Below are positions 1 through 8,016 of a stretch of 62,498 nt of DNA, piece after piece. Each line of letters begins with the position of its first letter. The stretch's first letter is position 1. This stretch comes from RGIG4608 sp045606265 (lineage in GTDB: Bacteria; Bacillota; Clostridia; Oscillospirales; CAG-272). Under the pieces are notes generated by a model that saw only the letters and a program-made list of their open reading frames with translations, ran no database searches and was not told the DNA's origin. Where the stretch lies: assembly GCA_045606265.1 (NCBI GenBank), contig JAZURO010000043.1, positions 1 to 62,498 of the forward strand. The letters run 5' to 3'. A program made the position numbers and the translations under genes.

Positions 1-1337
1 CTCCCGAAGATATCACAGGTATGAAGGCAGCTCAGGGTATCCTCACAGTTCGTGGCGGTATGACATCTCACGCCGCTGTTGTTGCCCGCGGTATGGGTGA
101 GTGCTGCGTTTCGGGATGCGGCGACATCAACATGGACGAAGAGAACAAGAAGTTCACTCTCGCAGGCAAGACCTTCGTTGAAGGTGATTATATTTCTATT
201 GACGGTTCTACCGGTAACATCTACGACGGTATCATTCCTACCGTTGACGCAGAGATCTCCGGCAACTTCGGCACGATCATGGGTTGGGCTGATGAGTTCC
301 GTACACTTAAGGTAAGAACAAACGCAGATACACCCGCTGATGCCAAGAAGGCTCGCGAGCTCGGTGCTGAGGGTATCGGTCTCTGCCGTACAGAGCACAT
401 GTTCTTCGAGGCAGAAAGAATCGCAGCATTCCGTGAAATGATCTGCTCCGATACTGCTGAAGAGAGAGAAGTTGCTCTCCAGAAGATCCTTCCCTACCAG
501 CAGTCCGACTTTGAGAAGCTCTATGAGGCTCTTGAAGGCGCACCCGTTTGCATCAGATTCCTCGATCCTCCTCTCCATGAGTTCGTTCCCACGACAGAAG
601 AGGATATCGCGGCTCTTGCAAAGGCACAAAACAAGAGCGTTGATGACATCAAGGCTATCATCTCTTCTCTCCACGAATTCAACCCGATGATGGGTCACCG
701 TGGATGCCGTCTCGCAGTAACATACCCCGAGATTGCAAAGATGCAGACCTCCGCTGTTATCCGCGCCGCTATCAACGTTCAGAAGGCACACGCTGACTGG
801 AACGTAAAGCCCGAGATTATGATCCCGCTGGTTGGCGACGTTAAGGAGCTTAAGTACGTTAAGAAGGTAGTTGTTGAAACTGCCGATGCCGAGATCGCAG
901 CTGCAGGCATAAAGCTTGACTACGAAGTAGGTACAATGATCGAAATTCCCAGAGCTTGTATCACAGCTGACGAAATCGCTGCTAATGCTGACTTCTTCTG
1001 CTTCGGTACAAACGACCTTACACAGATGACATACGGCTTCTCTCGTGATGATGCTGGTAAGTTCCTCAATGCTTACTACGATGCTAAGATCTTCGAAAAC
1101 GATCCTTTCGCAAAACTTGACCAGACTGGTGTTGGTAAGCTTATGAACATGGCAGTTACACTTGGCAGACCCGTTAACCCCAGCCTTCACGTTGGTATCT
1201 GTGGTGAACACGGTGGCGACCCCACATCTGTTGAATTCTGCCACAGCATCGGTCTTGACTATGTATCTTGCTCACCCTTCCGTGTGCCGATCGCTCGTCT
1301 TGCTGCTGCTCAGGCTGCAATCAAAGATAACAAGTAA
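1..1337 (+). CDS. ppdK: Pyruvate, phosphate dikinase, C-terminal half (5' truncated by window edge)
   Basis: The reading frame is open from base 3 and runs in from upstream, so the first internal Met at 21 is not the start. The enzyme interconverts pyruvate, ATP and Pi with PEP, AMP and PPi in the cytoplasm, often as part of PPi-linked glycolysis in clostridia. About 444 of roughly 875 residues are present. They begin in the phosphohistidine swivel domain, where the catalytic His lies in GGMTSHAAVVAR, and continue through the PEP/pyruvate TIM barrel (GIGLCRTEHMF, MMGHRGCRLA, CFGTNDLTQMT). The C-terminal catalytic Cys is in GICGEHGG. The 3' end looks intact and is followed 23 bp later by a strong terminator. 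Identification is secure; the N-terminal ATP-grasp half lies outside the window. Confidence 0.97.
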   Translation, partial: PEDITGMKAAQGILTVRGGMTSHAAVVARGMGECCVSGCGDINMDEENKKFTLAGKTFVEGDYISIDGSTGNIYDGIIPTVDAEISGNFGTIMGWADEFRTLKVRTNADTPADAKKARELGAEGIGLCRTEHMFFEAERIAAFREMICSDTAEEREVALQKILPYQQSDFEKLYEALEGAPVCIRFLDPPLHEFVPTTEEDIAALAKAQNKSVDDIKAIISSLHEFNPMMGHRGCRLAVTYPEIAKMQTSAVIRAAINVQKAHADWNVKPEIMIPLVGDVKELKYVKKVVVETADAEIAAAGIKLDYEVGTMIEIPRACITADEIAANADFFCFGTNDLTQMTYGFSRDDAGKFLNAYYDAKIFENDPFAKLDQTGVGKLMNMAVTLGRPVNPSLHVGICGEHGGDPTSVEFCHSIGLDYVSCSPFRVPIARLAAAQAAIKDNK

Positions 1338-1360
1338 TTAATTCTTGTAAATAGAAAACA

Positions 1361-1390
1361 CCCCCTGCAAAACTTTTGCGGGGGGATTTT
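1361..1390 (+). terminator. Rho-independent terminator of ppdK
   Basis: CCCCCTGCAAAA and TTTTGCGGGGG pair around a single-base loop and are followed by a T-run. Confidence 0.85.
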
Positions 1391-1394
1391 TATC

Positions 1395-1423
1395 TTGACA
1401 AGGAAAAATATATATGCTATACT
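1395..1423 (+). promoter_or_regulatory. Sigma-A promoter of the 59-residue gene
   Basis: TTGACA (1395-1400), 17-bp spacer, TATACT (1418-1423). It starts 5 bp after the ppdK terminator, so the small gene is transcribed separately. Confidence 0.75.
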
Positions 1424-1456
1424 GTAATTAGAAAACAGATTGATTGGAGGTGTCCT

Positions 1457-1636
1457 ATGAACTTTATCAAAAAGCTTATCAAAAAAATAAAGAAGAAAGA
1501 TAATAAGGAACCGGAATGTTGGTATAACAACCGTTCCAACAATTATGATCCCAAAACAGGCACACCTAACGGTGAAGCATATGTAAGTCCCGAAAGCGTT
1601 TCTATCAGTATAGCAAATCGCATTTCAAATTCATAA
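1457..1636 (+). CDS. Hypothetical 59-residue basic-N-terminus protein
   Basis: I do not recognise this protein. The ATG at 1457 is chosen because it follows TTGGAGGTG at good spacing and lies about 30 bp after a well-formed promoter; the frame stays open upstream to 1376 without a ribosome site. The first 18 residues are a Lys/Ile amphipathic stretch (MNFIKKLIKKIKKK). The rest is polar with two Trp/Tyr-Asn-Asn patches and no membrane segment or Cys pair. It has its own promoter and terminator, so it is probably a real monocistronic gene rather than a chance frame. The basic amphipathic start could bind membrane or nucleic acid, but that is only a guess. Confidence 0.6.
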   Translation: MNFIKKLIKKIKKKDNKEPECWYNNRSNNYDPKTGTPNGEAYVSPESVSISIANRISNS

Positions 1637-1640
1637 AAAA

Positions 1641-1667
1641 ATCCCTCGCAAATTGCGAGGGATTTTT
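1641..1667. terminator. Bidirectional terminator between the 59-residue gene and the CPBP protease gene
   Basis: ATCCCTCGCAA / TTGCGAGGGAT hairpin with A-run on the left and T-run on the right, placed between convergent genes. Confidence 0.85.
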
Positions 1668-1669
1668 AA

Positions 1670-2419
1670 TTATAAAAACAGTATCCATATCAGCTTTGAA
1701 ATAATATGCACACCTACGTGGGCGAGCATTGAGTACTGTATTCCGTATTTTCTATAAATTCTGCCGAAAAGCAAGCTAATACCACCATTGAGTAAAAAGC
1801 ATCTGAAAATAGTAAATGAGCTAAGTCCCATCATCTGTTCCATTGCTGGAAGGTGTCCTGCTGCAAAGAGGATAGATGAAATAACATTCGATATTATCAA
1901 ATTCTTAGTACTTATTTCATCTTCGCCATTTATTTTTTTGATAATAAATGCCACAAAAGACATCAGGAACAGGCGCATCATTATTTCCTCAACAACGCCA
2001 CCATAAGTAAGGGCTGCCATAATATATTCAAACGTAGGTTTAGTAATATAGCTTTCGGCAACTGCAACCAAATAATTATTAAAAAGAAAAACATCTAAAT
2101 AAATCAGCAGAACTCCGCCTGCCAACGAAACAATTATTGCTGCAATTATACCCTCTTTTTCAAAAGTAATTCTTCTCCAGAGTCCAACTTTTGTGGCAAA
2201 ATATTTGCCGAGGATACCGAAAATCAATGCATAGCTTAAAGATTGCAACGTTGTTATTGCTATAAGAAACTCCAAGCTGCCGACTTGGGCAACCGCTTCA
2301 TTAAGCAATTCTTCATTTATACCCTGAATCGAGTACACGGCAGAAAAATAGCCGCCAATCAATCCAAAAACTGCAAGAAAAATTAAAAACTTATAGTTAC
2401 TCTTTATCAATTTTCCCAT
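1670..2419 (-). CDS. CPBP-family intramembrane glutamic endopeptidase (CAAX/Abi)
   Basis: This is a polytopic membrane protein of 249 residues with about six to seven hydrophobic segments. It carries the family motifs EEIMMR (EExxxR, catalytic Glu pair), FAAGHLP and HVGVH, whose Glu and His residues form the intramembrane active site of Rce1/CPBP proteases. It is the last gene of an operon after SdpR- and SdpI-like genes, overlapping sdpI by 23 bp. The ATG at 2419 has AAGGAAG just upstream; a GTG at 2440 would add seven basic residues. In Gram-positive bacteria CPBP proteases often accompany peptide-bacteriocin production or self-immunity, which fits this context. The substrate is unknown. 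Confidence 0.85.
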   Translation of the reverse strand: MGKLIKSNYKFLIFLAVFGLIGGYFSAVYSIQGINEELLNEAVAQVGSLEFLIAITTLQSLSYALIFGILGKYFATKVGLWRRITFEKEGIIAAIIVSLAGGVLLIYLDVFLFNNYLVAVAESYITKPTFEYIMAALTYGGVVEEIMMRLFLMSFVAFIIKKINGEDEISTKNLIISNVISSILFAAGHLPAMEQMMGLSSFTIFRCFLLNGGISLLFGRIYRKYGIQYSMLAHVGVHIISKLIWILFL

Positions 2420-3107
2420 CTTCCTTCGCCCTTTCTTCACGGTAAACTATATATGCATAAACCGTCATAATAAGAATTGCTATCAGCAATGATGCAAGTA
2501 AAACTATCATTGCTACTATGCTCTTTGCAAAAAATCCCACAACTACTGAAATCACACCGGCAATCATCATAACGTAGCTTGCAAATCTATTGGATTTTTT
2601 CCAGGTTATTTCATTATACATTGTCCAATATAAACGAAATCCTATATTGCTGTTTTTTCTTGTTTTAGGCATATAGTTTCCCAAAATGATAAACGTTAAT
2701 CCCATAAGAATCGCAAGCACACTGTTCATCTCAATTTCAGGAAGTCCGAGCTTAGGATTCGCCATCGAATATGTGGTATATAAATAGATTATGTTAATAA
2801 CAAACAACATAACACCGGTAATGAGCATTGTTATTTCAAGAACCTTTACATTAGAAAGAAGCTCTTTTTTCTTTTTATCATCATCAGTGCGTTCAGCCCG
2901 TTTACAAAATGATCTTTTAATCAATTCAGAAACAACTAACAAAGCTATCACAATAACTGTAATTATCAAAATTTCAAATTTTGAACCGTATCTGTCGGGA
3001 TTACCGTAAATATCAAAATGTACGGGAATTTTTTCGGGCAACACCCCAAGCATAACCGCAGAAAAAACAACAGTAAGCCCCAACATAAACCATTTGATCG
3101 TTTTCAT
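2397..3107 (-). CDS. sdpI: SdpI-family immunity/membrane protein with DUF1648 domain
   Basis: The protein has 236 residues and about six membrane segments. Its N-terminus has the DUF1648 signature (LPEKIPVHFDIYGNPDRYGS). The second half has the SdpI signature (NYMPKTRKNSNIGFR followed by TxxNEITWKKSNR). In Bacillus subtilis SdpI is the membrane immunity protein against the SDP cannibalism toxin and also a receptor that sequesters the repressor SdpR. The gene starts 4 bp inside the end of the sdpR-like gene (ATGA overlap), indicating translational coupling. No sdpC-like toxin gene is visible nearby, so it may protect against toxins of neighbours. Confidence 0.88.
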   Translation of the reverse strand: MKTIKWFMLGLTVVFSAVMLGVLPEKIPVHFDIYGNPDRYGSKFEILIITVIVIALLVVSELIKRSFCKRAERTDDDKKKKELLSNVKVLEITMLITGVMLFVINIIYLYTTYSMANPKLGLPEIEMNSVLAILMGLTFIILGNYMPKTRKNSNIGFRLYWTMYNEITWKKSNRFASYVMMIAGVISVVVGFFAKSIVAMIVLLASLLIAILIMTVYAYIVYREERAKEDGKIDKE

Positions 3108-3373
3108 TTTTTATTACCTCCAAATTGTTGTATCCATAGAATAAGCTCTTGAAAAACCGTGGCATTGATTTCATAGTAAATATAGTTTTTGTACTTATAT
3201 TCCATAACAAGATCTGCGCCTTTGAGCTGCTTCAAATGATAAGAGAGCGCTGCGGGAGTAATATTTAGTTCCTCAGCTATTTCACCTGCACTCATTCTGC
3301 CTTTTTTAAGCATCACAAGTATCTCTCTTCTCTGCTCATCAGCAAGAACCTTAAACAAATTATATTCGCCCAT
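3104..3373 (-). CDS. sdpR: ArsR-family autorepressor, SdpR type
   Basis: This is an 89-residue single-domain winged-helix protein. The helix-turn-helix is around residues 28-52 (MSAGEIAEELNITPAALSYHLKQL), with the ArsR opening FKVLADEQRREIL. There are no Cys metal ligands, as in SdpR and unlike metal-sensing ArsR proteins. It is the first gene of sdpR-sdpI-CPBP. Ribosome site GGAGGTAAT precedes the ATG. Its promoter is perfect, and an inverted repeat CTATTT...AAATAG (3382-3405) lies between the -10 and the start codon, a plausible autoregulatory operator. By analogy with SdpR/SdpI, repression would be relieved when membrane SdpI binds both toxin and repressor. Confidence 0.88.
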   Translation of the reverse strand: MGEYNLFKVLADEQRREILVMLKKGRMSAGEIAEELNITPAALSYHLKQLKGADLVMEYKYKNYIYYEINATVFQELILWIQQFGGNKK

Positions 3374-3405
3374 ATTACCTCCTATTTCAAATTTTTCTTA
3401 AATAG

Positions 3406-3434
3406 ATTATAGCACATCACTCGTGATTTGTCAA
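3406..3434 (-). promoter_or_regulatory. Sigma-A promoter of the sdpR-sdpI-CPBP operon
   Basis: On the minus strand TTGACA (3434-3429), 17-bp spacer, TATAAT (3411-3406): a full consensus match. The flanking inverted repeat 3382-3405 is a candidate SdpR operator. Confidence 0.85.
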
Positions 3435-3468
3435 TAACTAATTAGAAATATTTTGAAATAGTTTTCTA

Positions 3469-3496
3469 TTGACATTTATTTGTTTTGATATATAAT
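3469..3496 (+). promoter_or_regulatory. Sigma-A promoter of the GH4 gene
   Basis: TTGACA (3469-3474), 16-bp spacer, TATAAT (3491-3496). A short palindrome AATAGTTTTCTATT (3461-3474) covers the -35 and may be an operator, possibly shared with the divergent sdpR promoter. Confidence 0.8.
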
Positions 3497-3522
3497 TAAG
3501 TTAGAATACTTGGAGGTGCAGA

Positions 3523-4926
3523 ATGAATAAGAAAATAAAAATTTGCTATATCGGCGGCGGTTCAAAAATGTGGGCTCATATTTTTATGTCAGATCTCGCT
3601 GTTGCCGAAGGGCTGAGTGGCGAAATTGCTTTATATGATATTGACCTTGAAGCTGCACGCAGAAATGCCAGAATCGGCGATTACATCAACAAAAACCCAA
3701 AAACAATATCGAAATTCGAATACAACGTGTACGAAAACATTGATGATGCACTCCAAAATGCAACATTTGTTATTATTTCCATACTTCCAGGAACCTTTAA
3801 GGAAATGAGAAGCGATGTTCACACTCCCGAGAGATACGGTATTTACCAATCGGTTGGTGATACAGCAGGCCCCGGCGGTGTACTTCGTGCTATGCGAACA
3901 GTTCCGATATATGAATATTTTGCAAAGAAAATTATGCAGATCTCCCCCGATGCCTGGGTTATCAATCTTACCAATCCCATGAGCATCTGTACAAAAACAC
4001 TATTTGACGTTTTCCCAAATATTAAAGCATTTGGATGCTGTCATGAGGTTTTTCACGCACAGGAGCTTCTGACGGTAGTATTAAACGATATTAAAGGCAT
4101 AAAAGTTGACAGAACTGAGATATATACTGATTCTTGCGGTGTGAATCACTTCACCTGGATTACAAAGGCAAATTACGGTGATATTGATTTGCTTGCTTTA
4201 CTTCCTGAGTTTATGGATAAGTATTATGAAGAAGGATACTACGAGCGTGAAGGAAAAGACAGATTTGCATTCAGATACGATCCTTTTGCTTACGGTAATA
4301 AGGTCAAATTCGATTTGTTTAACCGTTTTGGCGCCCTTGGTGCTGCGGGAGACAGACATCTTGCGGAATTTGTTCCGAGCAACTGGTATCTGAAGGATCC
4401 CGATACAGTCAAAGAATGGCAATTCGGTCTTACCACCGTTGATTACCGAGAAGAAATACAGGAGCAAAAGATTCTTAACACCATCGCCATTTCTGAGGGC
4501 AAAAAGGAATTTGAAATTTCAAAATCCTCTGAGGAAGCTGTTGACCTGATGAAAGCAATTCTCGGTTTTAAGACCGTTGTTTCTAACGTTAATATGCCCA
4601 ACAAAGGTCAGATGCCCCAAATGCCGATGGAAAGCATTGTTGAAACAAACTGCGTTTTTTCCAACGACAACGTTTGCCCCGTCGTCGCTCGCCCCCTTCC
4701 CAAAGGAGCTTATGAGCTTGTATATAAGGCATGTATCAACGTTGACTATTGCTATAATGCCATAAAAGAGCGAAATCTTGAAAAAATATATTATTCTTTC
4801 AGAAATCAAGCACTTTGCTCGGATCTTAGCGCAGAGGACGCATATCAGTTATTCAAAGAAATGTGTTATAACACACGCGATTATCTTGATGATTACTATA
4901 ATCTTGATGAATTTTTCGACAAATAA
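3523..4926 (+). CDS. lplD: GH4 glycoside hydrolase, probable alpha-galacturonidase
   Basis: Family GH4 enzymes use NAD+ and Mn2+ and cleave glycosides by a redox elimination mechanism. The 467-residue protein begins with a Rossmann NAD site (ICYIGGGSKMW). It has DTAGPGGVLRAMR, the NLTNPM motif, the metal-binding Cys/His segment GCCHEVFH and the second metal His in GVNHFTW. In GH4 the residues after the metal Cys separate specificities, and CHEV is the motif described for alpha-galacturonidases such as Bacillus LplD. So the likely substrate is a small galacturonide from pectin. It sits upstream of a GPH symporter and an FAD oxidoreductase, and a pectate lyase lies elsewhere in the window. A start at 3523 has CTTGGAGGTG upstream. 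MelA-type alpha-galactosidase is less likely. Confidence 0.85.
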   Translation: MNKKIKICYIGGGSKMWAHIFMSDLAVAEGLSGEIALYDIDLEAARRNARIGDYINKNPKTISKFEYNVYENIDDALQNATFVIISILPGTFKEMRSDVHTPERYGIYQSVGDTAGPGGVLRAMRTVPIYEYFAKKIMQISPDAWVINLTNPMSICTKTLFDVFPNIKAFGCCHEVFHAQELLTVVLNDIKGIKVDRTEIYTDSCGVNHFTWITKANYGDIDLLALLPEFMDKYYEEGYYEREGKDRFAFRYDPFAYGNKVKFDLFNRFGALGAAGDRHLAEFVPSNWYLKDPDTVKEWQFGLTTVDYREEIQEQKILNTIAISEGKKEFEISKSSEEAVDLMKAILGFKTVVSNVNMPNKGQMPQMPMESIVETNCVFSNDNVCPVVARPLPKGAYELVYKACINVDYCYNAIKERNLEKIYYSFRNQALCSDLSAEDAYQLFKEMCYNTRDYLDDYYNLDEFFDK

Positions 4927-4930
4927 ACTC

Positions 4931-4958
4931 AGTCACCCGTTTTATCGGGTGACTTTTT
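4931..4958 (+). terminator. Terminator after the GH4 gene
   Basis: GTCACCCG / CGGGTGAC stem (4932-4939, 4946-4953) followed by TTTTTCTTTG. Confidence 0.8.
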
Positions 4959-5003
4959 CTTTGTTTTATATGAACTTTGTGAAAAATCACTAATTATTAT
5001 ATG

Positions 5004-5033
5004 TTGACAATGTATATTTATGTGTGATATAAT
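5004..5033 (+). promoter_or_regulatory. Sigma-A promoter of the GPH symporter operon
   Basis: TTGACA (5004-5009), 18-bp spacer, TATAAT (5028-5033). Confidence 0.75.
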
Positions 5034-5081
5034 TAAATCGGTCTTATTGCTTGACCAAATATTTCTAAGGAGACTAAATAT

Positions 5082-6479
5082 ATGTCTAACGCAAAATTAT
5101 CAGTTTTTACAAAACTGAAATACGGTGTTGGAGATTTTGGTATGGCCGTAGTTACTGCTATGCTTCAATTCTCGATGCTGTATTACTACACTAACGTTGT
5201 AGGTGTAAATGCGGGACTTGCGGGAACAGCAATTCTCGTTGGAAAAATCACCTGGGATTTGGTTAATGACGTTTTGTTTGGCTATCTTGAGGACAAAACC
5301 AAATCAAAATGGGGTAAACGCAGACCCTATCTGATCTTTGGCGCACTTCCCTTCGCTCTTTCCTTCTGGCTTGTATTCTCAATACCCAAGGGACTCAGCG
5401 ATATAGCTTATTTCTTCATTATTATCGGTTCATTTATTTTGTTTGATACCTTCCACACCCTTACAAACACTGCTTATTCGGCTATGACCGCTGAAATTAC
5501 AGCCGACTACAACGAGAGAACCTCACTTACCACATACAGAATGGTTTTCAGTATAATCGGTTATCTTTGCGGTGCAGGTCTTACAGGTATGCTTGCAGGC
5601 ATTATTAAGGACTCCTTTGGAATTACTGAGCATCAGGGTTGGAGCATTGTCAGCCTTATTTACGGTGTTCTTGGCGGTATTGCCATTCTTATTCCCGGTT
5701 TATTCCTTAAATATAAGCCCGCAATTGAGGATGCTCCACCCAAGATGCCTCCTTTCAAATCTTTTATTTCTACATTCAAGAACAAGCCCTTTATCAGCTA
5801 TCTCGTTGTAACTATGATTATGAGTATAAGCTTTACTATGGTAACCGCTATGCTTCAATATTATATTGATTACAATCTTGAAATGAGCTCATCATCACTT
5901 CTTATTATGCTGTCTATGCTCGGTGTTCTTGCTATTTTCCTTGTACCCTGCGGTATTCTTTCCAACAAGTTTGGAAAAGCCAAAACATATGCTTTGGGAC
6001 TTGCAATAGCTTCTGCTGCATTGGTTGTAGTATTCGCAATTCCTCAGGGTCCCAACAATTGGATCTTCCTTCTTGCAGCTATTGCAGGTATGGGATTCTC
6101 AGCTCAATGGGTATGCCCTCACTCAATGATTCCCGACGTAATTGAGTACGACGAGCTTATGACGGGCGAACGCCGTGAAGGTGTTTATTACGGTATGCAG
6201 GCAACCTGCACAAAGGTTACGGGAGCAATCGCTACCGCTGCTTGCGGCTGGGGACTTGAACTTGGTAAATACATTGAACCCGCAAACGGTATGACTGCCG
6301 ATATGATAAATCAGCCGGATACCGCATTATTCTCAATCAGAGTTATGTTTGCCGTTATTCCCGCAATTTTCCTTCTTATTTGTATTCCCTTACTTATGAA
6401 ATATCCCATAACAAGAGAATCACACGCAGAGGTTCTTAAACAATTAGAAGAAAAAAGAAAGCAGAAAGATAAAAAATGA
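5082..6479 (+). CDS. GPH-family glycoside/uronide:cation symporter (MFS)
   Basis: The 465-residue protein has about twelve membrane segments. It carries the MelB-family loop signature around residues 57-82 (DLVNDVLFGYLEDKTKSKWG then KRRPY), with the Asp residues used for cation coupling. The start has AAGGAGAC upstream. GPH transporters carry melibiose, glucuronides and other glycosides with Na+ or H+. The neighbouring CHEV-type GH4 suggests a galacturonide or other acidic disaccharide as cargo, which is an inference from context. The stop overlaps the next gene's ATG (ATGA), so the oxidoreductase downstream is translationally coupled. The GH4 gene upstream is separated by a terminator and a new promoter. 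Confidence 0.88.
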   Translation: MSNAKLSVFTKLKYGVGDFGMAVVTAMLQFSMLYYYTNVVGVNAGLAGTAILVGKITWDLVNDVLFGYLEDKTKSKWGKRRPYLIFGALPFALSFWLVFSIPKGLSDIAYFFIIIGSFILFDTFHTLTNTAYSAMTAEITADYNERTSLTTYRMVFSIIGYLCGAGLTGMLAGIIKDSFGITEHQGWSIVSLIYGVLGGIAILIPGLFLKYKPAIEDAPPKMPPFKSFISTFKNKPFISYLVVTMIMSISFTMVTAMLQYYIDYNLEMSSSSLLIMLSMLGVLAIFLVPCGILSNKFGKAKTYALGLAIASAALVVVFAIPQGPNNWIFLLAAIAGMGFSAQWVCPHSMIPDVIEYDELMTGERREGVYYGMQATCTKVTGAIATAACGWGLELGKYIEPANGMTADMINQPDTALFSIRVMFAVIPAIFLLICIPLLMKYPITRESHAEVLKQLEEKRKQKDKK

Positions 6480-7975
6480 AAATTACTATCATAGGTGCCG
6501 GTCTTGGCGGCTTGACATTTGGTGCTCTTGCTGTAAGAGACGGACACGAAGTCATTATCTACGATAAAAATTCACGCCCTGGTGGAGTTGTTGCTCTTCT
6601 TGAACACGAAGGATATAAATTCGAGCAGGGACCATTGCTTGTTGGTGATATGCTTGAAGAAGAGCCGATTTACGAGTTGTTAAATGAGCTTGGTATTCAT
6701 CTTGACACAATGAGAGCTGATAGGGATATTATTATGCCCGATTACGATATGATAACGCCCAAAGAATATATGGGGCCATATTGGCGAAAAGACAGATTGA
6801 AAGAGTTATTCCCCGATGAAGCGGATAATCTTGATAGGTATTACAAATTTTATGATAACGTAATGTATTTGAGATATCTATCCACCCTGTCGCAAACTTT
6901 GATTAACAAAATCAGACTTGCACTTGCATTTTTGAAAATAAAAAAATACGTCAATATGAATGCTGACGAGCTTACAAAGCATTTTTTCAAAAGCGAAAAA
7001 ATCAGAACTCTTTATACGGGAATTCTTGCAGATTTTTGCGCCGATCCAAGTGAAGCTCAGGGATTAGCAGTCGTTTTCACAAACTTTGAGACTGCTTTTG
7101 ACAAGCGAATCCCCTTATATAAAAACGGTAAAAAGTATTATCCGGGTTATTGCTACGTAAAAGGCGGTTGTCAAAAGATTCCCGAGGCATTGGCTGACTA
7201 CATTCTTGCTCACGGTGGCAGGATTCATTACAACACCATTGTTGATAAGGTTATTGTTGAAGAAAAAGCCGTTAAGGGAATCCGTCTTCAAAGCGGCGAA
7301 ATAATCAACAGCGATATGGTCGTTGGCTGTGGAAGCGGTCGTGATTTCTTTTTCAACACAGTTGGAAAAGAACACCTTGATGAGAATTATATTAGTATTC
7401 TTGATACCTTCAAACCGATGGAAGCCGTATTTATGTTACATCTCGGTGTAGACATCGATCCTATCAAGTATATGCGTTCTGCCCTTTCATACTGCTACGG
7501 AATGTATGACCTCCATAAAGCAACAGTAAACCTTAGAAACGGCATTTATCACGAGGGCTATGACGGATACCTTTTGTTCGTTCCCTCACATCACGCACCC
7601 GAATTTGCCCCCGAAGGCAAGCATTGTCTGACTATCTATACGGTAGCTCCCGATACACTCAAAAACGGTCATTGGGAAGAAAAGAAAGAAGAATATGCCA
7701 AAACACTTATTTCTCTTGCCGAAAAGCAAATCCCCGATTTATCCAAGCATATCACAACTATGAAGATTATGACTGCGATAGATTACAGAGAATACACTCA
7801 TATGAGCAAGTGTTCTTTTGGTGGCGTTGTTCCCATTTGGAATCAACAGAATCCCACTCATATCACTCCTGTAAAAAATCTCATTTTCGTAGGTCAGCAA
7901 AGCGAAAACGCAGGTGGTCTCGGAAACGTTATTATGGGTGCAAAATCAGCTTACGAAAAAGCAATAAAGAAATAA
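6476..7975 (+). CDS. FAD-dependent oxidoreductase of the phytoene desaturase/amine oxidase superfamily
   Basis: The 499-residue protein opens with an ADP-binding fold (ITIIGAGLGGLTFGALAVRDG, then Asp) and the CrtI-like continuation NSRPGGVVALLEHEGYKFEQG. It closes with the C-terminal FAD motif VGQQSENAGGLGNVIMGAKSA typical of CrtI/CrtN and all-trans-retinol saturase-like proteins. No signal peptide or membrane segment is obvious. No carotenoid synthesis genes are in the window. The gene is translationally coupled to a GPH sugar symporter, which is an unexpected partner. The substrate cannot be inferred; a sugar-derivative or hydrophobic polyene role are both open. Family assignment is firm, function is not. 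Confidence 0.8.
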   Translation: MKITIIGAGLGGLTFGALAVRDGHEVIIYDKNSRPGGVVALLEHEGYKFEQGPLLVGDMLEEEPIYELLNELGIHLDTMRADRDIIMPDYDMITPKEYMGPYWRKDRLKELFPDEADNLDRYYKFYDNVMYLRYLSTLSQTLINKIRLALAFLKIKKYVNMNADELTKHFFKSEKIRTLYTGILADFCADPSEAQGLAVVFTNFETAFDKRIPLYKNGKKYYPGYCYVKGGCQKIPEALADYILAHGGRIHYNTIVDKVIVEEKAVKGIRLQSGEIINSDMVVGCGSGRDFFFNTVGKEHLDENYISILDTFKPMEAVFMLHLGVDIDPIKYMRSALSYCYGMYDLHKATVNLRNGIYHEGYDGYLLFVPSHHAPEFAPEGKHCLTIYTVAPDTLKNGHWEEKKEEYAKTLISLAEKQIPDLSKHITTMKIMTAIDYREYTHMSKCSFGGVVPIWNQQNPTHITPVKNLIFVGQQSENAGGLGNVIMGAKSAYEKAIKK

Positions 7976-7983
7976 AAATAAGA

Positions 7984-8008
7984 CCTGCGGAAATTCCGCA
8001 GGGCTGTA
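7984..8008. terminator. Bidirectional terminator between the oxidoreductase gene and tsf
   Basis: CCTGCGG / CCGCAGG stem. On the minus strand it is followed by TCTTATTTTTATTTC and serves tsf; on the plus strand the T-run is offset (GCTGTAATTTTTT). Confidence 0.75.
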
Positions 8009-8016
8009 ATTTTTTA

